Source of the DNA: Chromera velia
Taxonomy: Eukaryota > Sar > Chromeraceae
Length of the DNA: 64,000 bases
Assembly: GCA_018398765.1 (NCBI GenBank)
Contig: JAHBMJ010004927.1
Span: forward strand, 28,281 to 92,280
Direction of reading: 5' to 3'
The notes under the pieces were generated by a model, which saw only the letters and a program-made list of their open reading frames with translations, searched no databases and had not been told where the DNA came from. Below are positions 40,030 through 52,545 of this stretch, piece after piece. The position numbers and the translations under genes were made by a program. Position 1 is the stretch's first letter. Each line of letters opens with the position of its first letter.

Positions 40030-41564
40030 AAAAAAGAAAGAAAGAAAGAAAAAAAAAGACCCATAAAATGCTGAACGGGGGGAAACACCTGCTGCGTGAG
40101 AGCGAAGCAGTCGTCTCTTCCTCTCTTCATCTCTTGCTCGATCGCCGTGTCTCTTTCACTGTCGGTATCCACCTCACAGGTAAGTTTGTCTGTTGGCCTA
40201 AACTCATCGATTTTCATCCAACCACACGCGCTTCCTCTACCTCAAGATGACTCCTTACTAGAACTAAAAGATGGTCATGCATAATTCAGATTGATTGCGT
40301 CGTATGACACGAATCTCTCCGCAGACACCGGCGAGCAGACACATAATGCAGTGGCAAAATCCGTTAAAACTTTAAATTCAAACCCACTGCAAGATCCACT
40401 GTCTTTGACGTACACTGCATGGTACAGCAAGTCGATCACTCTTAAAGTCACGAGCCACTTTTAATAATTTTTTACTTTTACTAGTAGTAAATCAAATTAA
40501 CAAAAATTCCAATATCATTATAGTCCTATACACTAGTGACTAGTCTATACACTTAGGCTAATTGTATAGTAAGCGTTGGCAAAACAAATAAAAATTTCCT
40601 GAAACTCTTTATCTATTTTTTTTCACTTATAAAACTGTTGTTAAAGTTTCATTAAGTATGGTCTACAGGTGTTATTTAAGTCTAGATTTATAAGTCTTAT
40701 GCAACTTAACTGGTTTTTAAGTCTAGTTTTGAGTATAATTAACTCAGTGAATTAATTATTGACTATCTAGTTGACTATAAAATATTGAACTTAATTTTTT
40801 TTTTTTGATCGGCTACTGTAGTTGATTCGAATTGCATAGATTTTTTAAATAAAAAAATGTTTCTAAATTGTTATAAATAAGGAAGTTCGAATTCCCTAGG
40901 GGATTTCAAATTTCTAATTGAGCATTCTGAATTATCGATTCTGCCCAGTACTGTCAAATACGATTGTTAGGGCTTAAATTTTTAGACAGTAACCTAAACA
41001 GTAACATATCTTGACCTTAGTCTTAACCCGGGGTAATAACCCCTTAATTATAGGGCTAGTTATATATAGTGAATAACAGTAACAGTCATTATATATAGGA
41101 TAACCATTACCAGTAGTTTTGAGACCTTAACTTTAACTTTGATCGAAGTTAAGAATCGCAAAACGGTAATTTGGCCAGCGATCACTAACCTAGTCACTAA
41201 CTAAAAAGAGTAATTCTTAACACCTTTCGCTATAAGCATATTTCTCTCCCGGTTTATACTAATATCTAGACTAACATTAAGTTTGTCACCAAAGACAACA
41301 AGAAATGTTTTGTGATCGAATATTCATGAACCAGTAACCGCCTAGGTAACCACATTCATCACTAGATTCATCAAAATTTTATAATAATATAATGTACCAA
41401 CAGGGTGATATATAGTACCACTACTTAGTATGAAGGTTAAATCTAATCTTTAAAGGACTTCAAACTTCAATCTAAATATAATTATGTCTGATATTGATGT
41501 TTAAACTTGAAAACACATTATCTATATTTTCATGTCAATGAATTACTGGCATGTATGGCTTAGG
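37909..41564. other. Long non-coding stretch with hairpins and a purine tract
   Basis: No gene could be supported over 3.6 kb. Two strong hairpins lie at 38521-38583 and 38889-38908. A GA/GAAA purine tract occupies about 39918-40060. The remainder, especially 40300-41550, is AT-rich. Confidence 0.5.
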
Positions 41565-43370
41565 CTACCTCTCTGTAAATTGGAAAGCGAGATTGAAGCT
41601 AAATTCGGGGGGAAATGAAAAAGGAACTCCAAGGGTGGATGAATTGAACAGCGTTTCGTCGTCCTCGTCGACGGTTTCGATGTTCGGCAGCAGAGGCATG
41701 GAAGGGAATTTGCCTTGGCTGTGTGCTTCTCTGAGCTCTCTTTCCCCTCCATGTGGGACATCATGGAGCAGCCTCTCCAGTCTCGGCAGAGACTTGGGGG
41801 TCAGACTCCCCAAGAAACTCCGCAGTCCGTGTGGGCTGATGAGGTTCTCACTGAGCTGGAGAGAGACTAATGACGGCAGGTTTGTCTGAGGGAAAATTCC
41901 CCCTAGGGCAATGAGACCTTCATCCGTCAACCCGCACTCTACCAAAACGAGACGTTGCAACAGGGGAAGTTTGCCTGCAGCCAGGGTCTGTGCAAGAGAC
42001 TCTGCCCCCTCTCCTGCTTGGGTACTCGACAGATTCAGCTCTTTAAGAACCAACAGGCCCTTTTCTCTAATCCCCTCCATCAGCGCGTCTGTCCCCGCCT
42101 TTCCAAAATCATTTTGCCTGAAGTTCAGTCTCTTCAGCAGGGGAAGGTTCCCAGCCTTGACTGCGTCTGAGAACAACGTCATGTCTGCATCTTTCAATTG
42201 ATGCCCCGACAGTTCGAGGACAGTCAGCAGAGGGAGGGGAGAGGCTCTGAAGGACTCAAAAAGGGCAGTTCTCTCTTCCCTTCCAAGATGGCCGCTCATC
42301 TCTCCCCCCTTCAGAGACAATTCATGGAGACAGGAAGCAAGAGAGACGGGCCCATGCAGAGAGCCCGCAAGGACCTCTCCTACACCAGGAGACTGGGGGG
42401 CATCATGCATGATTGACCAGGCAACAGTGAGACTTAATCTCTTCACAGACCCCGGTTTCTCCAGAGACTGGAGAAAGGAGACAGCCTGGAGAGGATGAAT
42501 TTCCATTTCCAGGTCTCGGAGGAGGAACATGACTTTGCCGTCTCCCAATAATGCGATTGAGGAGTCATTCAGAACCCTCAGAGAGACATCGACAGCCTCA
42601 AGAGGACAGCTCTGATTCTCAGCGTCTTTCTCTGAGAGAGTTTTCAACAGAGCCTCAGCCCCCTCTTTCTCAATCACACACCCAATTAGATTGAGTTCTC
42701 TCAGAGAAGGAAAGACTCCACTTGAAAGGGCCTGTGAAAGGTCCCGTGCGGCTTCTGGGGGAAGGTAAGAGTCTTTGAGGTTTAAAGACTCTAAAAGAGG
42801 AAATTTCGATTCAACCAACCTGGCGACAAAATTCTGGCCAGACGACCCACAAAATTGCTCCCAGGTTCCTACTCGAAGTCGTCTCAGTGAGGGCAAAACC
42901 TCAGGACAGAGCGCATCACACACCCCTCGAAAGGAGGGACCTGAGGGATTTACACCCACCCACGAGTCTTCTACGCACAACTCCTCCAAGGATTTGAAAG
43001 GGCCCTCCTTCTGATTTTCTGTCTCTCTCATCGCAGCGAAGAACACCCCGAGTCCCTCTTTCTCGGAAGATTCGATGAAGCTCAAACTGAGGAGACATGG
43101 CCCTACCGTCTCCTTCAAACAGTGTGCAAGTGCGCTCATGGCTCCGCGAGCAAGCAACACTCCTGCAGAAAAGGAGTCAAGTACGGAGTGCAACACGTTG
43201 ACAGGAAACATACCTTTGAATGAATGCATGACACCATTTTCATTGATTCAAAGACGACCCGCCTTTTCTGCAGGGATGGTCAGCCCTCCAGCCTTACTCT
43301 GAGAGACAGAATCCACATGCATCGAAACGCATGGCATGAGAAAGCTCAATTGAAGGAATGACAGACAGAC

Positions 43371-43419
<49 letters not shown>

Positions 43420-45617
43420 AACAAACAGACTGACAAACAGACAGACAGACAGACAAACAGACTGACAGACAGACAAACAGACTGACAGACAGACAAACAG
43501 ACAGACAGTCAGACGGACCTTGGAATTTGAGGTTTTCCAAACAGTCAGGGAGGGAAGCGAAGAGAGCCTCCGCAGCCTCCGCGCACGATTTTCCTTTTCC
43601 TGCAGCGCAGCACAGAGGCAAAACAAAGCCTTCTCTGAGAACCAGGTTTGCGGGGGGCACGCGGAGAAGAAAAATGACAGGTAGTGAAACAATGAGGTGA
43701 GACTGTCATAGAGACAGAGGGAGCAAAAAAGGGTCTGATCGAAGAGAAAGAAAGACAGACAGTTGAAGGGGTGGGATGAACGAATGCATGGGTGTCGTAA
43801 GGAAGTATCTGCGAGTACTTCTTTTTGACTTCTTTATCTTTGCTCCCGGTTTCTTTGTGCCCGTACAATACCTAACAGGACCGCAAGTCCCGATCCTCCC
43901 GGACGCTTCAATTCTTTGTATGCACACACACTTACCTGCAAAGACGAGGTCTTTCAGAGCACGACGCCCTTGAGAGGTCCCCCCTTCGCCCTTCAGAAAG
44001 CGGCACAGGAGGGGAACCGCCGCTTCACTGATCGCCGCTGGGCCTGCAAGATGCCGGAGGGAGGAAAGATGCGTACAGCATACACATCAATCCAAGCAGA
44101 AAAATGGGACGGGAAGGGCGTCTGGAAGTGCATGTGTGAGGGAAGCACGGGAAGCAGAGAGAGACCAGAGGGACAAGGTTGACTGAAAATTTTGTTTCAA
44201 GATGAAAATCCAGAGAAGGAAAACAAGTCACGTACCACAGACTGACCAACTTGGAGCTCCTGAACCGACAGGGGGAGGGCGGAGAGTAGAAGACCAAGCT
44301 TTCCGGGAGAAACTTGGCACTCTGCATGCATCAATGCATCAAAAATGAATTAGAACAACTCATTTTTTCGGGCTCTTCTATGGAGGACACATTTGGGAGA
44401 GGCGAGGAGGACATTGAGACGAAGATCACAACAGATAACACGAAGCATTCAACACATAAAGTAGAGCAAAAGAAAGAAACCCCATCTCACCTTGCACAAC
44501 CGAATCACAAACCTCGCAGAGTCTGAGAACAAAAGCAAAATTCCAACTTCCCACACAGAAATGCTTAACCCCCCCCCCCAACCTGAAATGTCAAGCAGCC
44601 CTTCCAGAACGAGGCCAGGTCTTGCCTGAAGATACACAGACACAATCGGAGAAAGTTTAAGCGTCTATGGTGCATCAACACAGATCGGCACAACACGGTC
44701 TTCATCCTAAACCACCATCAGAGAAAGGAGGAAAGAAAAGCTCTTTACAGAAACACCGACAGGCAGACAAGCAGAGAAGGCCGCACAAGAGCAGCACAGG
44801 AGCCAGTGATCTGAAGAAAAAAGGTTCAGACTGAGGGAACATGGCCCCCACACAAAACCACAAGCTGATAGAGAATCAACCACAACGCACGCCACACACA
44901 TTGGAAGACATGGACGCACAACGGTTGCTCAAAAGGAGAGGCAGGCAGTCAATTGAGCGAAGCACGATCAGTCTCTTCTGCCTAATTCCATTGAAAGCCC
45001 ACCCTCTTGAGCAACCAAGCGACAACCCAGGCGACGCCAAACGAGTCCCGACTCGCTGTGAGCTCAGACACCAGCTGCAACTCCCACAGTCAACATGCAT
45101 GCAGTTTGAGGAACTGGGGGGGCAGAACAACGGGAAAAGACTCCTGCTTCTTCTTGCAAAAATGGCGTGGAAGCATGTATGGATCAGTCTTATGCGTTTC
45201 AAAGTGCCATCAAAGACCGATGAGCCGTTACACTTGAAACGAGTGAGGAAGTGAAAAAAAACATATGTATGCATCTGGTGAACGACTCCCGGTTCTCGTA
45301 GCTTTTCTGCTACCTTGCCGCACCCTCAAACACTCTGCGATTCTTCCTCGAGCTGACCTGTGCAGTGGGTCCTGCGTGTTTGAGGAGGGCGCAGAGGAGG
45401 GCGCAAAGGAGTGCCTCGGCACTGTTAGGTCCTTCGCGGTGTCTTTGTTGTTCATGAAGGTCAGTCACTCCGTCTCCTCCGGCTTCCGTCCCCAGCACTG
45501 CGTGAATGCATTACAGGGCTCTGTGTGTACAGCAGGCAGTGAACATGGATTTGAGAGGGCAGTGGTACCGACAATTCACTTACCTCCTCCTTGGGCGCTT
45601 GGTTCCGGTTGCTGCAT
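41565..45617 (-). CDS. LRR protein, ribonuclease-inhibitor type, complete seven-exon gene
   Basis: Exons on the minus strand: 45617-45584, 45497-45358, 44625-44583, 44321-44232, 44043-43936, 43632-43519, 43162-41565. All phases match and the total is 708 residues. The start MQQPEPSAQGG was chosen because the frame then splices cleanly. After a helical N-terminal part (AEALLCALLCALLKHAG) come leucine-rich repeats: LLDISE, KLGLLLSALP, then repeats of 27-29 residues with L-x-x-LNL-x-x-N/C cores (for example LPLLKRLNFRQNDFGKAGTD). The end is acidic, then aromatic, without a membrane segment or signal peptide, so an intracellular scaffold is likely. The ligand is unknown. Related copies are the broken genes at 3209 and 59791. 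The intron between 43519 and 43162 holds a GACA microsatellite. Confidence 0.82.
43364..43510. repeat. GACA microsatellite inside an LRR-gene intron
   Basis: (GACA)n with AACA variants in the intron between exons 43632-43519 and 43162-41565. It starts only a few bases after the GTCCGT donor. Confidence 0.85.
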
Positions 45618-46359
45618 TAGAGTTACCTTCGACTGAAAGAGGAACCTGACTGTTGCACGTGAGCGCGAACTTCAAATAGGCGATAACGCAGGTCTCACAA
45701 AGACTGCAAACAAAGCTGCAGGAGAGTTTCTCTGCCAGTTGCTTCATGTCAGTCGAGTGTGTGTATTGTTTCTTCAATGTCCTCTTCTGACAATTGATGG
45801 AGGCGACAGTCTGACTGACCTCACGACTTCACAACAACACTCGCGTGCGCAATTTAAGTAAAGCGTGCGCGGTGTGGGGCACTTATGCATTTTGCGAGTT
45901 GGCCGAGCTAACGCGTGCATGCACTCCGTGCGACCGCGCCTCTCTCCTCTTTCCGACAAATTCCGATCGAGTCTTTCGTACGCGGTCCGAGTGCCTGCAT
46001 GCCATCATGCTTCGCTCCGTGTCAGGCGGTTTGACGATTTCATTGCTGGACCGTCTCCTCGGTCAGCTGGCTTCGTTTGTTGAGGGTGCATTGTTGTGGC
46101 TGTGGAGTTCTGAAGTGCACACCTGTCTCTGAACCAAGGAGACGGCTGACTCAAAGAAGAGACGGCGACCTTCGCTTCTGAGTACGAGGTCCGAAATTCT
46201 GAACTTGCGGAGGAGTAAGAAAGGAGTAGAAAGCTACGGACAGAGAAAGTCATAGTACACGTACAAAACGCAAGCACGGTGTGTGTGTTTGTGCCAGTTG
46301 AATTATCGGAACAGTCCATCCAGCCGAGAACAAACTAAGCCACATCCCCTTGAAGAACA
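45618..46359. promoter_or_regulatory. Divergent intergenic region between LRR gene and membrane-protein gene
   Basis: The two genes start in opposite directions 742 bp apart. The region is balanced in composition and holds several GCATGC/TGCATGC words (for example around 45915 and 45996). No core promoter element was identified. Confidence 0.4.
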
Positions 46360-47745
46360 ATGAGTGCCCCTCCGGGGTCGGCGAAGCCGTTCGTCGTGGA
46401 GCCGTACTTCTCGGATCCGCGCCTCTGGTTTGTTGCGCCTCCGATCCTCATTGTCATCCTGGGTCTGTTTCTGTTGATGTCCTGGCGTTTGAAGAAGTTG
46501 GCCACTAGGGAAATGTCCAGGTACTTGGAGGTGGACACCGTGAAGGACTGTGCGAGGGGGTTTCTTCAAAACATCTCGGTTGTGGGGACTCTCCTAGTGA
46601 CGGTCACTGCAGTAATGACTCAGATGGGCATGACAGACCCCAGAAGCATGCACGGCCAGGCGTATTATGTGACGTCCTTCGGGTCTGTGGTGATGAGTCT
46701 CGGGGCCACGATCCATGCGATTGCGTTGCTTTTGCGTATGGAGCCGTTGAACAATGTTGCGTCTGTTCGGCTTCTGATTTCGAATCCCGGGTCGATTGCG
46801 ATTTCCGTCTCGTTTTTGTTGATGTCCACTCTTTTGCTTCTTGTGGCACTTTTGATTTGGGCATACATGGAGTGGAGTCTAGAGGCAGGGGTGTCGTGTA
46901 CTGGTCTGTCTGTACTTGTCGGTGCGTTCCTGGTGCCCGACCTGGTAGAAAAGCATTCTTTCTCTGGAGATGAAACGGACCCTGCAGCAAAGCAGTGGAA
47001 GGGCATTGAAGAGAGTGTGCGTATCACAGAGACGGGCAAATTGGAAGTCACAAGATCGGGTCTTCCTCGGTTTGTTAGGGGGGAGTCGGAAGAGACCATA
47101 GAGGCTTTTCACCGTCTCGCGTTGATGGCTAAAATACAGGAATTAGAACAGAGAGAGGCCAACAGGAGACGGATTGAAGCGTGTGAGTCCCGATTGTCCC
47201 AAATGGGATTACAGAGTCGGAGACTGAGCACTTCCAATTGCAGTCTCAGGGCTGAGGACACAGAAGCGCAGGATCTCCCTGTGGGGCGCTCGGAGTCTGT
47301 GCTGCCTCTGCAGCCTCATGAGGGCTCTGACCAGGTGGGAGGGGGGGGGCTCGGGGGCTTAGATAAACCGTGGGCGGGGTTCCCCTCCACAGGGAGCATA
47401 GGCACAGCACCAACAAGTGGGAATTTGTTGAGGTCCTGTTCACTCCGTGATGGGACGACAGGGGTGGTTCGGTCGTCCTCCGTCAGTGGTTCTGCCGTCG
47501 GGATGGTTCGGTCCCTTTCTGTACAGGATGGAAAGACAGGTGCACTGCATCATGGCAGCAAGGGGATGTTGAGGCGAGACTCAGGGGAGGGCGCTGAAAG
47601 ATTTCCTTGTCCCGGCTTCAACTTGCATCAGGGAACAGATTTGTGTCTGACAGAAGCACAGAGTATGGGAACGTCGATTGGGAACAGTGCGTTTGCAGGC
47701 AGTCTAGGAGCCAAACCAAGAGAACCTCCCAGTAGGCTTGGGTAG
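46360..47745 (+). CDS. Multi-pass membrane protein with Ser-rich cytoplasmic tail, unknown family
   Basis: A single uninterrupted frame gives 461 residues, which is unusual among the intron-rich neighbours. The N-terminal half has about five hydrophobic segments (near 22-42, 68-90, 101-127, 146-170 and 172-194) joined by short loops. A charged helix follows (MAKIQELEQREANRRR, about 255-270), then a Ser/Gly-rich tail. The tail has three near repeats of RS-x-S followed by a DGxxG-like stretch (RSCSLRDGTTG, RSSSVSGSAVG, RSLSVQDGKTG; about 350-395) and RRDSG. These fit basophilic kinase sites, which is an inference. No signal peptide precedes the first segment. I do not recognise the family; channel, transporter or scaffold roles are all open. 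Confidence 0.75.
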   Translation: MSAPPGSAKPFVVEPYFSDPRLWFVAPPILIVILGLFLLMSWRLKKLATREMSRYLEVDTVKDCARGFLQNISVVGTLLVTVTAVMTQMGMTDPRSMHGQAYYVTSFGSVVMSLGATIHAIALLLRMEPLNNVASVRLLISNPGSIAISVSFLLMSTLLLLVALLIWAYMEWSLEAGVSCTGLSVLVGAFLVPDLVEKHSFSGDETDPAAKQWKGIEESVRITETGKLEVTRSGLPRFVRGESEETIEAFHRLALMAKIQELEQREANRRRIEACESRLSQMGLQSRRLSTSNCSLRAEDTEAQDLPVGRSESVLPLQPHEGSDQVGGGGLGGLDKPWAGFPSTGSIGTAPTSGNLLRSCSLRDGTTGVVRSSSVSGSAVGMVRSLSVQDGKTGALHHGSKGMLRRDSGEGAERFPCPGFNLHQGTDLCLTEAQSMGTSIGNSAFAGSLGAKPREPPSRLG

Positions 47746-48364
47746 AAGGATTACTATCGATAATAGGTTGGAATTGACACGTGCAGGATAGTACAGAATA
47801 TTTAAATGATTCTCATCGATCATTATCCTGGTCATCATCTTAGTTCTAGTCTTAGTTCTATAGTCTTAGTCACAGCCTAATGTAGAGGGCGTATTTTTTT
47901 ACTGTGAGTTCCTATAGTAGTTCCTAGCAGCGTTGCCTTAAGTATCCTTAACTCATTTCTAGTTTCTAGGTGTTCAATAGTTTTAATTTTGATAGCGTTT
48001 TATCGATGATCGATTATTACTCCTATATACGAGCAATATTACTAAATATTACCATTATACACCATTATAGTACCGATTGAAGGTGTCAGAAAGTCAAATT
48101 CATACACTATCGCTAGCGGCTACCACCACTAAGACCACCAGTCTGTTTGCATACGTTAAATTTAATAGGGAAGGATAGGATTAGGATAGGATAAGATTTA
48201 TATTTCAGATCACCACGTGGTCCACTGCCGGTGGGCCTCGATTTATACCGCTGAGAGGGCGCTCTAGAAGCAGATACCCCAAAACCTGCAGGCTGCTGCA
48301 TATAGATCGAGCGTTGTAGGCTAACCCTAGGGCTAACCTCTCATGCCTAAGATCGAGGTCTTTT
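47746..48364. other. Intergenic, AT-rich, no gene seen
   Basis: 3' flank of the membrane-protein gene, with ATCGAT-rich and TAGTTC/AGTTCT-rich simple sequence. It ends at the CTTTT target site of the retrotransposon. Confidence 0.5.
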
Positions 48365-48718
48365 TGTAGGACTGATATCTCATCAGAAACTGCTAAATAT
48401 CTATCAGTGGCGGCTTTCTAGAGCCATAAAAAGAATAGATATTCTTCGGACATAGGGACTTCTGAGAGTACACATATGCAGCTAGACTCTGTTAGTTAGT
48501 CTGCCTTGCTACTGACGCCTGCACTGCTATGGCAATGACGTCATCAATCAATCGAACGATCAGGCACAGAGACGGAACCATCGTATATCGGTCACGCATA
48601 TCAATTGTATTGACGCACATATGGTTTCGATACACACGGCGCCGGCAGGCCCGTGCGGACATACAACAAACACAGAGCCGCCCGCCGGTAGGCCAACAGG
48701 GCGTATATAAGTCCCACA
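48365..48718 (-). repeat. 3' LTR
   Basis: 354 bp, TG...CA ends; on the plus strand it starts TGTAGGACTG and ends AAGTCCCACA. It differs from the other LTR at about 17 positions with no length change. Confidence 0.9.
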
Positions 48719-48734
48719 CATGCCCACCCCTCCT
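48719..48734 (-). other. Polypurine tract of the retrotransposon
   Basis: AGGAGGGGTGGGCATG on the minus strand directly precedes the 3' LTR, as expected for the plus-strand priming site. Confidence 0.6.
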
Positions 48735-49629
48735 AAACGTGTGCCCACACACGTCACAAAAGGAAAGACACACACAGGGCATTTCTTCAATCGAAAAGAG
48801 AATGAGTTAAAGCTGTCTGACTGATCGACCCATGGAAAGAATATCAACCTGGCTTCTCATTACACAGAGTCAGTATGCCACGACTAACAACAGCAAAACA
48901 CAGAGCCTTGTGGCTTTCTCATCGAATGCAATGCAGCATCAATGGATGCAATGCATGAATGCACACAATGCATCAACGAATCCCCAGGCATCCCCAGGGT
49001 TCCCAGGCGTCTCCAGGAAATCATTCATTCAATCATTCAATCACTAACAGTACAGAGAAGAATAAATAGGAAACTGTTGAGATAATAGACAAACAGTTCA
49101 CGAGGAAGAGAGAAAGAAATAGAGAAGAAAGTTGTTGTAGACGTAGACAACAGAGAAGAAAGAGAAAACATGCATATTCATCATATATTCCCTCGTCTTT
49201 CATCCTTTCCCCTACTCTCTCGCTCCCCCACGACTCCTCAGGAGAAAACGAGACCTGAAACACATGCAAGCAAAAGAAAGAATAAAATGTACGCACACAA
49301 ACAATCAGCACATGAAATCTGTTTCCTCAACTTCACATGCAAAGACCAGAAAGGCGCTCAGGCTGTCCTTTTCCTTTTTTTTTTCCCTCCTCCCTTCTGA
49401 GCTGCCTTCCAGGCTGCGTTGAAGTCTTTGATTGCCGAACGAGCACTACGGAGATTCACAGCGGGCTCCCAGGTTGCGTCTCCCTCAGATCACCCTCTCT
49501 ATTGCACAAGGTAGTCTATCTGTCGACCGACTGTCCTCTTTTTGAGGATTTTCTCGACTTCTCATTCTTTCTTCTCAAAATGGGGCAGACGCACCTTTGG
49601 AGGCCCTCTCTGTCCTTCAAGGAGCTCAT

Positions 49630-50567
49630 ATCTCTTCAATCAGCAGACATGAAGGACAGGATATCTCCTGACTGTCTTAGGAAACACCAACTCGTAGGTA
49701 ACCTTTCCAACCTTCCGTTCCACCTCAAAAGGTCTATACCACAGGTGAGCAAGCTTCCTGCGGTCTCCTTCCAGGCCGGCAGTGTTTCTCTCCGGAGAAG
49801 AATCTGTAGTGCACCAAGACCCAATCTTCTAGAGAAAATTCCTCCTCTCTCCTTCTCTTATCATAATACTGTGCTGCTCTCTCTCTGGCTCTCTCCAGTC
49901 AGTCCTTCACTTCTTGGAGAATGTTAATCTTCTCCTTTAGATCTTGTGATGCTTTGGGAGAAGAGGGATGGGGGCAGAGAAACGAAGGAAGTGTGAGAGG
50001 ATCTCTCCGCTGAACAATCCGGAAAGGAGTGAACCCAGTTATCTTGTGGACACTTGTGTGAAGGGCAAAAGCAACCGTCTTGAGATGCTTCGGCTAGTCC
50101 TCCTGATGCTCTGCAACGAAGTACCGAAAAATCTGCTCAAGCGTCTAGTTTTTGATTTCTGTCTGTCCGTCTGTCTGGGGGTGGTTAGCGGTGAACATCT
50201 TCAAATTTGTCTTTACCAGATGGAAGAGAGTCTGCCAGAAGTTCGAGATGAATCGAGGGTTGCGATCAGAGACAATGGACCTGGGCATACCCTGCTCGCA
50301 GACAATTTTATCAAAGAACTTCATTGCCGTCTCTCTTGCATCTGCTGTCTTCTGTGACGCCACAAAGGTGGGCCACTTGCTCAATCTGCAGACCACCGTC
50401 ATGATGGTGTCAACCATCTCCCCCTTGAACTCCAGAGGCGGAAGACCTGTGACAAAATCCATCGAGAGATCATGAAAAGGCTCTTCCAGCACTGGGAGTG
50501 GCTGCAAACGACCCGCTGCCTTCTGGTTTGATGGCTTGTTTCTCTGGCAGACATCACACCGCCTCAC
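49630..50567 (-). pseudogene. Integrase region of the LTR retrotransposon
   Basis: The frame from 50567 to 50145 has the second half of the zinc-binding motif (CDVCQRNKP) and the catalytic core: Asp in MDFVTGLP, Asp in VSDRNPRF and Glu in TDGQTE. Beyond its stop, C-terminal integrase-like sequence continues to about 49630 in broken frames (for example HKITGFTPF and AAQYYDKRRRE). Integrase inserts the cDNA copy into the genome. This copy is interrupted. Confidence 0.8.
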
Positions 50568-50677
50568 ATATCGCTACACGTCTAGCCACATGTATGGCCA
50601 GAAAAAATCTGCGCTGCCAACCGTCTGTACGTTTTGTCTGCACCCAAGTGCCTTACCAAAGGCGGATCGTGGCACTC

Positions 50678-51028
50678 CTAAATCACCTTCTGTTGGAGGC
50701 CTTTCATCAGAATGGCGAGTCTTCTTTTGTTATAATAGAGAAGTCCTTCCCTGGTTATGAAATGACCTAAGCGGAGTCGTAGAAAGGCACTGTCAGGAAG
50801 ATTCTGTTCAGATGGAGTCTCTGCAAAGAAGGGGAGAAGCTGCCTGAAGAAAGGATCTTCTTTGTAGCCCCGTCTGACTTTATCAAGAAAATTCTTGTCT
50901 GGGCGGAGCTGTCTCGCAGTCAACTCCTCCTCCACTGCTCTCAACTCCTCACTCTTCTCTCTTTCTTGCCCTCCTTCGTCTGTTTCTTCATGCTCATATG
51001 AGGGTCGATGCGACAGCGCGTTAGCCAC
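50678..51028 (-). pseudogene. RNase H end and linker to integrase
   Basis: The frame begins with NALSHRP, the usual end of the RNase H-like domain (NxVADALSR in relatives). It passes through a Glu-rich linker and ends in the segment ahead of the integrase zinc finger (REGLLYYNKRRLAI). An N-terminal RNase H part lies in broken frames at about 51030-51250. Confidence 0.65.
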
Positions 51029-51229
51029 AACGTTCTTCGCACCCGGAATGTAGAGAGGCGTAATGCTGAGCCCGTTGACAAAAGTGGTTCATCTTTTTAC
51101 CCTGTTTGATGCCTCAATCAGACCTCCACTTGTTCCGATCCACTTCTGAATCAAGCTCTCATCATCTGACTAGACCTTCGTGGAGTGACTCACATAGGTC
51201 CGAAACATCTTGACGCCAAAGACAAGAGC

Positions 51230-52245
51230 CGCAAACTCCTTCTCTCGGACAGGGTACTCTGACTCAGTTGAACTGAGCTTTTTCGAGGCGAGTGCCACCA
51301 CTCTGAGTCCCTTCACACTCGGATCTCACTGTATTAGAGCTGCCGCGAGACAATTCTGCATCTCTGATATATTAACAAACAGCTCAAAGTCTCAAATGGG
51401 ATCAGGGATGTACAACAAGATCGTCTGGGCAATCTTCGCCTTCAGCTTCTTGAACGCCTTCTCACACTCCTCTGTCTATACAAACTTGGTCTTCTCCTGT
51501 AAAAGAGAGGTGAGAGGGACAACGACGTGGCTGTATTTGAAGATGAATCGGCGGAACCAGTTCTAAAGTCCCAAAAAGACTCGCAACTCATGCTTGTCCT
51601 TCGGTCTCCGCCAGGTCTGAACAAGCTCCGCCTTCTTCGTTTCTGCCCTCACACCATTCTTCGAGATCTCGAGACCGATATAGATCACCTGAGGCACAAA
51701 GAATTTGCACTTGAAGATCTTTGCGTAGTACTCATCCTTGCGGAGCAGCCCAAGAACTCTCCTTAAATCATTCTCGTGTTCCTTCTCTATCTTAAGTTTG
51801 AATACTATTAGATGAGGACGTCATCGATCCATGCGAAAGCACAGTCATCTAACATTTCGTGCAGGCAAGCTTGAATGGCTCTCTGACTGGTAGGAGGCGG
51901 ATTGCACATGCCAAAGGGCATCACCAGCTACTTATAGTTTCGACACCGAGTGGACATCGCTGTTTTGTACTCATTCCCCACTTGGATGAGAAGCTGATGG
52001 AAGAACTGTTTCATGTCTAGCACCGAGAAGACCTTCGCTCCATGAAGACAATCCAGCAGGTCTTCTGTTCTGGGCATCGCATACTTGACAATGTCTTTGA
52101 TGGTGATCTTGTTGATCGCACGGTAGTCGATGCACATCCTCATCGATCTGTCTTTCTTCACAACAAAGAAGGCAGGTGCAGTAAATGGGGAGACGGAGGA
52201 ACGGATGAATCCTTTGGCAAAGTAATCGTCCAACTGCCTCTTCAT
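51230..52245 (-). pseudogene. Reverse transcriptase region
   Basis: From 52245 the frame has the entry region (LDDYFAKGFIRSSVSPF), VVKKDRSMRMCIDYRAIN, and motif A (FSVLDMKQFFHQLLI). It is open only to 51928. Past that, the active-site motif reads WIDD (51820-51831) instead of the usual Y/F-x-DD, within AFAWIDDVLI. Thumb and RNase H sequence follows in several frames. Function of this copy is lost. Confidence 0.8.
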
Positions 52246-52545
52246 CTCATCAAGCTCCCTATACGAGAGACGGTATGGAGGGCGGGCGGGTGGGGAATGA
52301 CCTGGCTCAAGGTTGATCGCAAATTCAACCTCCCGTCTCGGAGGTATCTTCGGAATCTCATCGCAGAAGACATCTCAAAATTCTCCAACCACCTTGTGAG
52401 CTGCAGGATGGAGGGAGGGATCATTCATCACTTTCGTCCACCCTTTGTACAAAGCCATATCCTTCTCTCTTTCTCTTCTTTACTCATCCGTCTCTCCCTC
52501 CTTTGCAATTTTCTTTACCGTTGCCGCTGCCTTCATGTCTCCAGG

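Noticed and set aside
40860-40905. B-box-like GTTCGAATTCCC as a tRNA gene
   Set aside because: No A box, no acceptor pairing and no cloverleaf could be found around it.
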